DNA of 17,283 nt, taken from Dehalococcoidia bacterium (lineage in GTDB: Bacteria > Chloroflexota > Dehalococcoidia > GIF9 > UBA5629). The translations under genes were made by a program, and so were the position numbers. Each line of letters starts with the position of its first letter. Position 1 is the first letter of the stretch. Where the stretch lies: the NCBI GenBank assembly GCA_016927965.1, contig JAFGLP010000073.1:1-17283 (forward strand), given 5' to 3'. Below the pieces are notes generated by a model. The model did no database searches, had not been told where the DNA came from, and saw only the letters and a list, made by a program, of their open reading frames with translations. Below are positions 7,596 to 13,737 of this stretch, piece by piece.

Positions 7596-8969
7596 CTACT
7601 TGGTCTCGACGATCTTCTGGTAGCCCTTGATCATCTCGGTCTTCATCATCTTGCGGACCATCTCCTTCATCTTGGGGTCCTGGATCATCTTGATCATCTG
7701 GCTACTGAACTCCAGGTATCGCTCGTCCTGCTGCGGGAAATCGAAATAGCCGTGGCTTTCGTAGTACCGGTAATCGGCATCGAAGGGGAAGCGCATCCTA
7801 GCCCAGATGGCGTCGCGGAAGATCTTATGCCCACCCACACCCAGAAAAGTGGCAGGTTTCAGATACTTGTGGCGGGAGTAATCAACCAGCTTACCTGCAA
7901 GGTCATCGATGAGCGCATCGAGCTGTCCTGAATCGTTGCATTCATCCGTGACCACGCCGGCCAGGTTATGCTGACCCACCTCGGCCATGGCCTGCATTAT
8001 CTCCCGCAGGTTGGCAATTTGGGACAGTGGACCAGATACCAGGAAAGCGATCTGCTTATCCACCTGGAGCGGCACGTGGCCGTTGAAAAAGCATCTGTCC
8101 CAGTACATCTTGGTCCTGGCGGACAGGAAGCGGTCCCTGATGGGCCCGGCATAGACGGTAATATCCTGGTCCCTCATGGTGGAATTAACAAAATTGACGA
8201 AATCATCATTATAAACACAGATATTGTCGAAGGCGCACTGCATGCAGCCCAGACAGCCGCCCTTGATGTTGACGTCCCTGATATTGGTGACTACGACGCT
8301 GCCGGTAAAAGCGGAGGCAAACCGTTTGACCATACGGGCAATATTGGATTTTTCATCCTCGATGTCCGCCAGCAGCCGTATTTTCAGCCCCGTGCTGTCG
8401 ACCTTGCCATTACCCTGGCCCGGATTATAGTCGAACTCGGTGTGCGTCAGCGGCGCATAGGCCCTGGCAACCGGCTGTTTCTTTTCGATGGCGGACAGGA
8501 AATCGCCCGCCCACTTCAGCAAAGTTGCCCTGGCTTGATCGGTGAAAATATCATCCATATCGGCGGATAAGAACCCTGTGTATCTCATACCCAGGTCATC
8601 ACACACCGCGTGCAGGTAATTATGCGCCGTGTGATCAAAGAAATGTATGGAGGTAGACAGGGCGCAGGTATATTTATCTTTAAAGGCGCCTTCAGCCCCC
8701 CTCTCCCAGACCAGCTCGATAAACCGCTTGTACTGCGATGCCACCAGGAAGACATAAAGCGGAAAGGCCCAGATCACGCCATCCGCTTTCTTTATCTCGT
8801 TAATAATATCCTGGAAGCGTGACTGGTCTTTCTCTATCTTGATTATATCGTGAGCTATATTGATAAGCTTGAACTCGTGATCGGGAAATTTCTTCTGGAT
8901 AAACTTGATATACTGGACTGTAACGCTGATCTCGCCCTTGGGACTGCCGTTGAGCACAGCAATCTTCAT
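7596..8969 (-). CDS. Tandem flavodoxin-fold NAD(P)H:FMN reductase / iron-sulfur flavoprotein
   Basis: This 457-residue cytoplasmic protein has two flavodoxin-like halves. The first (about 1-165) begins 'MKIAVLNGSPKG', the FMN-phosphate loop of the NADPH-dependent FMN reductase family, followed by 'ADGVIWAFPLYVF'. The second (about 195-375) contains 'GGCLGCMQCAFDNICVYNDD', where Cys239, 242, 245 and 251 form the compact CxxCxxCx5C motif of iron-sulfur flavoproteins, then 'YAGPIRDRFLSARTKMYWDR'. It lacks a clear glycine-rich FMN loop in the second half. A charged, Met-rich helical tail closes the protein. A TTG at 8984 would extend it by five residues, but the GGAGGA ribosome site lies inside that extension, so ATG 8969 is chosen. 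It starts 34 bases after the tetR stop and is probably controlled by that repressor. The electron acceptor is unknown. Confidence 0.8.
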   Translation of the reverse strand: MKIAVLNGSPKGEISVTVQYIKFIQKKFPDHEFKLINIAHDIIKIEKDQSRFQDIINEIKKADGVIWAFPLYVFLVASQYKRFIELVWERGAEGAFKDKYTCALSTSIHFFDHTAHNYLHAVCDDLGMRYTGFLSADMDDIFTDQARATLLKWAGDFLSAIEKKQPVARAYAPLTHTEFDYNPGQGNGKVDSTGLKIRLLADIEDEKSNIARMVKRFASAFTGSVVVTNIRDVNIKGGCLGCMQCAFDNICVYNDDFVNFVNSTMRDQDITVYAGPIRDRFLSARTKMYWDRCFFNGHVPLQVDKQIAFLVSGPLSQIANLREIMQAMAEVGQHNLAGVVTDECNDSGQLDALIDDLAGKLVDYSRHKYLKPATFLGVGGHKIFRDAIWARMRFPFDADYRYYESHGYFDFPQQDERYLEFSSQMIKMIQDPKMKEMVRKMMKTEMIKGYQKIVETK

Positions 8970-9003
8970 GATTACATCCTCCAAAACCTAATTTAGTAAG
9001 TGA

Positions 9004-9666
9004 TTACACAGGTTGTTCCGATGTTTTAGCACACTGTTCGGGAGCCGACGGGCGATTGACCGCAACAGGCTGCTCCACCCGTTTTTTTATCGCTTCGTAG
9101 ATAGTCCCATTCAGTCCTTCCGCTACGGAAGTCAGATCCCAGCGCCTCTCCGAGGCCAGCCAGCTCTGGATGGCAAAGCGGACACCCCCGAAAAACAGCA
9201 GCCTCACGGCGTTGACATCGATATCGCTGCGGAACTCCCCGCTGCGCTGACCGTCAGCCAGTATCTCGTTCAGGATAGCTTCGGTGCGGGTCAGGTTCTG
9301 CCAGGCATCCTCAGATCTGTGCCACATGCTGAGGTTGGTGATCACATAGACCTGCCAGGCAGCCATGTAATGCCCTTGAAAGAACTCCAGGTAGAAATGC
9401 GTCATTTTGCCCAGGCGCTCGCCCGCCGGGCTGATGCCTGCCAACTGACTGCTCATCTGCCCCATAAATCTCTTCAGCCCGTCGTTGTTCATAGCGACCA
9501 GCAGCTGTTCTTTATTGGGAAAATACTTGTAGATGCAGCGCGGTGAAACGCCGGCCAGTTTGGCGATATCACGCAAACCAGCCTCGTGATAGTTCACGTT
9601 ATAAAAAACTTCAGCGGCGGCCTTGAGTATCCGCTGGCGGGTCTGACCGGAACCTTTTCTTGCCAT
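9004..9666 (-). CDS. TetR/AcrR-family transcriptional regulator
   Basis: From ATG 9666 the product is 220 residues. The N-terminal TetR DNA-binding domain shows 'TRQRILKAAAEVFY' (helix 1) and the helix-turn-helix 'LRDIAKLAGVSPRCIYKYFP' (about 31-50), followed by 'NKEQLL'. The rest is a divergent all-helical ligand domain, so the inducer cannot be read. The frame can be extended to ATG 9723, but that extension contains a well-formed promoter and a perfect palindrome, so the start at 9666 ('MARKGSGQTR') is preferred. The predicted transcription start is only a few bases upstream, giving a very short or leaderless message. The flavoprotein gene follows after 34 bases, suggesting an autoregulated repressor-reductase operon. 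The C-terminus is rich in Pro, Ala and Glu. Confidence 0.9.
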   Translation of the reverse strand: MARKGSGQTRQRILKAAAEVFYNVNYHEAGLRDIAKLAGVSPRCIYKYFPNKEQLLVAMNNDGLKRFMGQMSSQLAGISPAGERLGKMTHFYLEFFQGHYMAAWQVYVITNLSMWHRSEDAWQNLTRTEAILNEILADGQRSGEFRSDIDVNAVRLLFFGGVRFAIQSWLASERRWDLTSVAEGLNGTIYEAIKKRVEQPVAVNRPSAPEQCAKTSEQPV

Positions 9667-9677
9667 GGCAACACGTA

Positions 9678-9707
9678 ATATTATTTCACCTGGCAGCCAT
9701 TTGTCAA
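9678..9707 (-). promoter_or_regulatory. Promoter of the tetR-flavoprotein operon
   Basis: On the minus strand a perfect TTGACA (9702-9707) is followed after 18 bases by TAATAT (9678-9683). Transcription would begin near 9671, some 5 bases before ATG 9666. The -35 box is embedded in the 9703-9717 palindrome. Confidence 0.55.
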
Positions 9708-9717
9708 CATTGTTGAC
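9703..9717. promoter_or_regulatory. Palindromic operator, probable TetR autoregulatory site
   Basis: GTCAACA-T-TGTTGAC is a perfect 7+1+7 inverted repeat that covers the -35 of the tetR promoter. Position and symmetry fit the small palindromic operators of TetR-family repressors, where binding blocks RNA polymerase. Binding by this particular TetR is inferred. Confidence 0.6.
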
Positions 9718-9723
9718 CCGCAT

Positions 9724-10349
9724 AAATTATGGCTAGATCGGCAGCATAGAAAGGATTTTGCGGTTTCAAGCGGCTATATTGTGGACATATACGTTGAAAC
9801 GCCAATCAGATTTCCTGTACAGATCCGACTGAATTTGACGCCGAAAAAAAGCGATTATAAAATCAGCTTGTACTTCAAATGCAGAATACAATCAGCTCTG
9901 ACCACTTGCCATTCCCGCTGAAATACAGGACTGCATTACGTGTCATGTATCACAACTCAATGCCTTTTTGACGCATTCTTATTTATAATGGTGTAAATTA
10001 ATATACGTCATTAACTAGAATTAACACAGCAAATGCCCCGAATACTCCGAAGATCATAGAGAGTATACCGCTTACCCTAGCATAATTAGTTACTGCGTGT
10101 CCCGCTCATTTTGCTTATGATTACGTATGCGCCGGTCTTCAATATATATACAATATTCTATCAGCTACAGTTATAGATCACACCATACGGGTAAATTTGC
10201 ACCCTGTGTTCGCATATCATTGCCGCTGTATTTCATTGTTTACAGCAGCACAGCTTCATATATTGACCACAGGTGTGCCGTAACTCCTGTACGTTCCGGT
10301 CCATTGGAGACTTATCCTGAAAATAGGTAAAATAAGTGAATCTTTATAC
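9724..10349. other. Long AT-rich intergenic region without a recognisable gene
   Basis: About 630 bases separate the divergent tetR and histidine-kinase genes. I find no convincing coding frame, tRNA or terminator hairpin. The region is AT-rich, with several TA-rich runs (for example around 9984-10010 and 10139-10156). A weak promoter-like pair, TTGGAG (10304-10309) with TAAAAT (10328-10333) at 18 bases, could serve the kinase gene. The region lies where base composition changes between the two halves of the window. Confidence 0.5.
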
Positions 10350-11678
10350 TTGGACTTAACGGCCAGGCAGTCGGGAATATCTAAAGATATAATTATGGAT
10401 AAACAGGCTGGAGTCTTAAAAGAGGTCAAGTCGTTAACCGCAGTTGAAAACCTGCTTAAAATCCTGATGACTGGCATTGAAGCAGAAACGACGCTGCAGC
10501 AAGCGCTGGATTATCTTATCAGCAAGTTTGCAGCCGCAGATATGGGGATAGTGTGGAGATACGAACCTTTAACCGACACTCTGATTGTCGGGGCTTCCCT
10601 CGGTATTGACATCAAGTCATTACAACAAAATCGATTTAATCCGGGCGCAGGAATTATCGGAAGGGCATTCCGGAGCGGGAAGAGCGAGTCATTTAAAATT
10701 GATAATACAATAGCCGCTGATCCGAATAACATTGAAAAAGTCCTTGGAGTTAAGATTCCTGGTTTGGCTTCGCCGGTAGAAGGTATATGCATACCGTTGA
10801 ATGCCAATTCGACAAAGTACGGTGCCCTGTTATTTTTAAGGTCGGGGCATAGTACCTCATTTACATCCAAGGATACTCTTTTTTTTCAAATTTCAGCTTA
10901 CTTGCTCACCATACATGTAAAAATGGATGCCATGAGCAAAATCATAAAAGAAATAGCAATAGCAAGTAATAATGAGCAGTATAAGGCTGGTATTGTATCC
11001 AATCTGGCCCATGAAATGCGCACCCCTTTAACATCTATCAAAGGTTTCTCTACAGCATTATTGATGAAAGATGTTGTCTACAGTCCCGAGAAGCAAAAGG
11101 AATTTTTAGAGATCATTGACCGGGAATGCGATATCCTTGAAGACCTGATTGCGGATCATCTGGAGTCTTCTATCATCGAAGCAGGCATGATGAAGGTCGA
11201 TCTACAGCCTGTCAGATTGCCCCGGCTCGCAAAGAAGGCTGCGGATGACATAGGTCGCCGCTTTCCCAAGCATGTTTTACTGGTTGATTTTACAGATGAC
11301 TTCCCCTTGGTTGATGCTGACCCGGAGCGGATCCTTCAAGTTCTACGTCAATTACTTGATAATGCCGCAAAATACTCCCCTGAAGGCGGATTAATTGTTT
11401 TACAGGGGAAAATAGTTGAAAACAAAGCTGTAATCAGTCTGGCCGATGAAGGAGTTGGAATTGCTCCGGAAGACCTTAACCATCTGTTCGACCGGTTCTT
11501 TCGTGCGAAATCGAACTCAGGATCCCAAATTATAGGTACAGGATTAGGCCTGCCCATATGTCGTGCTATCGTTGAAGCGCATGGCGGTCATATCTGGGCT
11601 GAGAGTCAACCGGGACAAGGCAGCAAATTCTACTTCAGTTTGCCATTAAAAGGTCCCAGTCAAGGCCTGGCAGATTAA
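10350..11678 (+). CDS. Soluble GAF-domain sensor histidine kinase
   Basis: This 442-residue kinase has no membrane segment, so the signal should be cytoplasmic. Residues about 35-190 form a GAF-like sensor ('GIVWRYEPLTDTLIVGASLG', 'PGAGIIGRAFRSG'). The dimerisation domain has the phospho-acceptor His221 in 'NLAHEMRTPLTSIKGF'. The ATPase domain has the N box 'QLLDNAAKYSPEG' (Asn338), G1 'DEGVGIAPED' (366-375), F box 'LFDRFFRA' and G2 'GTGLGL' (396-401), all intact. The start is uncertain: TTG 10350 has a poor ribosome site, ATG 10395 is an alternative, and the frame stays open back to 10284 without ATG or GTG. GAF domains bind small ligands or a redox cofactor; which one is unknown. The response-regulator gene follows after a 12-base gap in the same frame. 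Confidence 0.9.
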   Translation: MDLTARQSGISKDIIMDKQAGVLKEVKSLTAVENLLKILMTGIEAETTLQQALDYLISKFAAADMGIVWRYEPLTDTLIVGASLGIDIKSLQQNRFNPGAGIIGRAFRSGKSESFKIDNTIAADPNNIEKVLGVKIPGLASPVEGICIPLNANSTKYGALLFLRSGHSTSFTSKDTLFFQISAYLLTIHVKMDAMSKIIKEIAIASNNEQYKAGIVSNLAHEMRTPLTSIKGFSTALLMKDVVYSPEKQKEFLEIIDRECDILEDLIADHLESSIIEAGMMKVDLQPVRLPRLAKKAADDIGRRFPKHVLLVDFTDDFPLVDADPERILQVLRQLLDNAAKYSPEGGLIVLQGKIVENKAVISLADEGVGIAPEDLNHLFDRFFRAKSNSGSQIIGTGLGLPICRAIVEAHGGHIWAESQPGQGSKFYFSLPLKGPSQGLAD

Positions 11679-11684
11679 AAGGAG
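11679..11684 (+). promoter_or_regulatory. Ribosome binding site that fixes the response-regulator start
   Basis: AAGGAG directly after the kinase stop (TAA 11676-11678) lies 6 and 9 bases before two in-frame ATA codons (11691, 11694). It is 21 bases before the first ordinary start, TTG 11706, which is too far. Confidence 0.55.
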
Positions 11685-11693
11685 CGTACCATA

Positions 11694-12383
11694 ATAGACA
11701 AAATCTTGCTTATCGAAGATCAGCCACAAGTCATTCGGTTAGTCACCGAAGTATTACGTGCGGTCGGGTATGACGTGATAGCTACCACCAATAACCAGAC
11801 AGCTGTCGAAATGGCAGCTGTTGAGCAGCCCGCTCTTATTTTGCTTGACATCATGTTTCCCCGGGGCCCTGATGGTTATGAACTGTGCCGCCAACTCCGC
11901 GAGTTTTCTGATCTACCTGTAATCATGCTTACAGCCAAGGCTCAGGAGAACGATATATTGCATGGTTTTGACGCAGGGGCCGATGATTATTTAACCAAGC
12001 CTTTTAATTCCAAGGAACTGGTGGCACGAGTGCGATCAGTCTTACGGCGTACTTACCATTCTGATGAGATCATAACCGCTGTTTTCAAATGTGGAGACCT
12101 TGTAATCAATTTTGCCCGTCATAGTGTCGAAATAGACGGAAAGAGAGTGTCCCTGACCCGGACTGAATATGCTCTCCTTCGACAACTCGCTCTTAATCCT
12201 AACCGGGTCATGCTGCATCGAGACTTGCTTAATGCGGTATGGGGACAGGAATACCTGGATGACATTGATTATCTGCGAGCCTATATACGCTACTTGAGAC
12301 TGAAACTGGAAAAAGACCCCTCGCATCCGAAATACATTACCACCTCACCTGGCATCGGCTATATGCTGACATGCAATGATTAA
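11694..12383 (+). CDS. OmpR/PhoB-family response regulator, apparent ATA start
   Basis: This is a two-domain transcription factor paired with the kinase upstream. The receiver domain begins 'DKILLIEDQ', with phospho-acceptor Asp about 52 ('LILLDIMFP'), Thr about 80 ('MLTAKA') and Lys about 102 ('YLTKPF'). A C-terminal winged helix follows ('VSLTRTEYALLRQLALNPNR', 'YLRAYIRYLRLKLEKDP', 'ITTSPGIGYML'). The only ordinary start, TTG 11706, would remove the first residues of beta-strand 1 and lies 21 bases from the AAGGAG site. ATA 11694 (or 11691) has proper spacing and restores the normal N-terminus. The upstream frame is closed by the kinase stop codon. From 11694 the protein is 229 residues. 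OmpR-type regulators usually bind tandem direct repeats about 11 bases apart; a candidate lies at 12448-12469. Confidence 0.9.
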   Translation: MDKILLIEDQPQVIRLVTEVLRAVGYDVIATTNNQTAVEMAAVEQPALILLDIMFPRGPDGYELCRQLREFSDLPVIMLTAKAQENDILHGFDAGADDYLTKPFNSKELVARVRSVLRRTYHSDEIITAVFKCGDLVINFARHSVEIDGKRVSLTRTEYALLRQLALNPNRVMLHRDLLNAVWGQEYLDDIDYLRAYIRYLRLKLEKDPSHPKYITTSPGIGYMLTCND

Positions 12384-12447
12384 ATAACAATATAACATTC
12401 CGCCAAGCTCCCCCTCCATTCTAATTTACATATTCGCATTTTTCTTC

Positions 12448-12469
12448 TTTTTTCATTATTTTTTCATGA
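12448..12469 (+). promoter_or_regulatory. Candidate response-regulator binding site: 11-bp tandem direct repeats
   Basis: TTTTTTCAT occurs at 12448-12456 and again at 12459-12467, exactly 11 bases start to start, the geometry bound by OmpR/PhoB-type dimers. A TATATA at 12486-12491 would place a -35 at 12463-12468 inside the second repeat, as at PhoB-type activated promoters. The region is T-rich, so chance is possible. Confidence 0.35.
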
Positions 12470-12578
12470 AAGAGTATACGTTTTCTATATATCTTTAATG
12501 TAACGCGGATTATGATGATACTACTATTACATTAAGCAAGATTTTCACTGGCTGGAATATTCAATATAGGGGGATGAA

Positions 12579-13160
12579 TTGAGCAAGATTCTGAATAGGA
12601 AGCAGAGTAAAAACAACAACGAAGAACTTGCAATGTCTTTACCTCACAAGTTGGATTCGAAAAAGACGGTTGAATTTGTCGTCAATAAAGCCATGAGACA
12701 TTCCGGCGAAAAAATAGGGCTTAGCAGTATAAAGGCCCTGATAGCCTGCATAAAGAAAGGTGATCCAATAGCATGCAGCTACTATCAATACAATGTAGCC
12801 AAGCAACTGGGAGAGGTAATGGGTTTATGGGATAAAAATATCAAAGCCGTATATGCCTACGGCTATGATGACAATACATCTGCCGGGGCATGTTCTGAAA
12901 ATATATCGCCGTCTTCACTTGTCCACATGATCATCTGGGCAGAACGTAAAACCAATGCCCTTAAAGCTTTAATAGAAGCGATAGACCGGGCCATGGTCCA
13001 GCATCACCGCAATTTGTTAGGTGTCAAGGAATTAGAACATGCATTGGACATTCAGGTAATCGATGATGACGATGTAAAGAACCATACAGGCTATGCAGCG
13101 CTTTTAAAGTCTATCTATCAGTCCCCTGTACAGGTATGGGGCAACAACCCTGGTAAATGA
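12579..13160 (+). CDS. Unrecognised 193-residue soluble protein
   Basis: I do not recognise the family. The start is TTG 12579 with AGGGGG a few bases upstream; the ATG at 12574 is in another frame and stops after two codons. The product is hydrophilic and mostly helical by eye, with a Lys/Asn-rich N-terminus, a central 'VYAYGYDDNT' segment and an acidic 'VIDDDDVKNH' near residues 160-169. It contains three cysteines (57, 66, 105), not arranged as an evident metal motif, and no membrane segment or signal peptide. It lies between an OmpR-type two-component system and a NuoE/NuoF-type redox operon on the same strand. It is probably a target of the former or an accessory to the latter, which is inference. 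Base composition is AT-rich like the kinase genes. Confidence 0.7.
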   Translation: MSKILNRKQSKNNNEELAMSLPHKLDSKKTVEFVVNKAMRHSGEKIGLSSIKALIACIKKGDPIACSYYQYNVAKQLGEVMGLWDKNIKAVYAYGYDDNTSAGACSENISPSSLVHMIIWAERKTNALKALIEAIDRAMVQHHRNLLGVKELEHALDIQVIDDDDVKNHTGYAALLKSIYQSPVQVWGNNPGK

Positions 13161-13165
13161 CATTC

Positions 13166-13186
13166 ATTTAAGGACAGAACTTAAAT
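13166..13186. repeat. Inverted repeat between the 193-residue gene and nuoE
   Basis: ATTTAAG (13166-13172) and CTTAAAT (13180-13186) form a perfect 7-bp stem around a 7-base loop. It begins 5 bases after the stop codon of the upstream gene. The AT-rich stem and lack of a T-run make it a poor terminator; an operator for the downstream redox operon is an alternative. Confidence 0.35.
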
Positions 13187-13281
13187 AAGCATGTGCTTTT
13201 ACTCACACTCACTCGCTCTGCCAGGTCCAATGACTGAAGACCGGAAATAATAATTACTGACAATTAAGGAGCAGCATACGT

Positions 13282-13737
13282 ATGGGAGTATCCAATAAGG
13301 AGAAAACTGATAACCTGCTTTCACTCTTGCGGAATGTACAGGAGGAATACGGATATCTGCCTGAAGATAGGCTGAGGGAAATTGCCGCAACACTTGATAA
13401 GCCTCTTATTGATGTATATAGCGTTGCCACTTTTTATAAGTCATTCAGCCTCACACCCAGGGGACGGCACCATTTTAAAGTGTGCCTTGGCACTGCCTGC
13501 CATGTCAGAGGTTCCAATAGAATCCTTGAAGAGACCAAACGCAAGCTGGGCATACAACCCGGTGAGACCAGCGAAAACGGTGAATTCTCTCTGGAGACGG
13601 TAATGTGCCTTGGGTGTTGCGCCATTGGTCCCGTAATAGTCGTAGATAACAAATATTATGGACAGATGACGCCGGCAAAATTAGAGGCAGTTTTGAAAAC
13701 ACTAGGTAGGAAAGAATGTCTATCAGAAATGAAATAA
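13282..13737 (+). CDS. NuoE/HndA/HydC-like thioredoxin-fold [2Fe-2S] subunit
   Basis: This 151-residue subunit belongs to the 24-kDa family found in complex I, NADP-reducing hydrogenases and soluble formate dehydrogenases. The N-terminal helical region 'LLRNVQEEYGYLPED' and 'VATFYKSFSLTPRG' is typical. The [2Fe-2S] ligands are Cys68 and Cys73 ('CLGTACHVRG') and Cys109 and Cys113 ('MCLGCCAIGP'). It has no membrane segment, so the complex should be cytoplasmic. ATG 13282 follows AAGGAG (13267-13272) at 9 bases. Its end overlaps the start of the next gene by 22 bases (13716-13737), implying translational coupling and a stoichiometric complex. The cluster is thought to accept electrons from the FMN site of the NuoF partner. 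Whether this belongs to a hydrogenase, formate dehydrogenase or transhydrogenase cannot be told from this subunit alone. Confidence 0.93.
   Translation: MGVSNKEKTDNLLSLLRNVQEEYGYLPEDRLREIAATLDKPLIDVYSVATFYKSFSLTPRGRHHFKVCLGTACHVRGSNRILEETKRKLGIQPGETSENGEFSLETVMCLGCCAIGPVIVVDNKYYGQMTPAKLEAVLKTLGRKECLSEMK

Noticed and set aside
7968..8570. 200-codon open frame opposite the flavoprotein
   Set aside because: It is an antisense shadow with no ribosome site and no recognisable motif.
8970..8984. In-frame TTG extension of the flavoprotein
   Set aside because: It contains the GGAGGA ribosome site for ATG 8969, and the family begins at 'MKIAVLNGS'.
9667..9723. Longer TetR start at ATG 9723
   Set aside because: The extension holds the promoter and palindrome, and TetR homologues begin near 'TRQRILKAA'.
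9968..9989. TTGACG and TATAAT as a promoter in the long intergenic region
   Set aside because: They are only 10 bases apart, so they cannot act together as one sigma70 promoter.
10127..10330. 67-codon open frame before the kinase gene
   Set aside because: It has no ribosome site, and its composition and protein look random.
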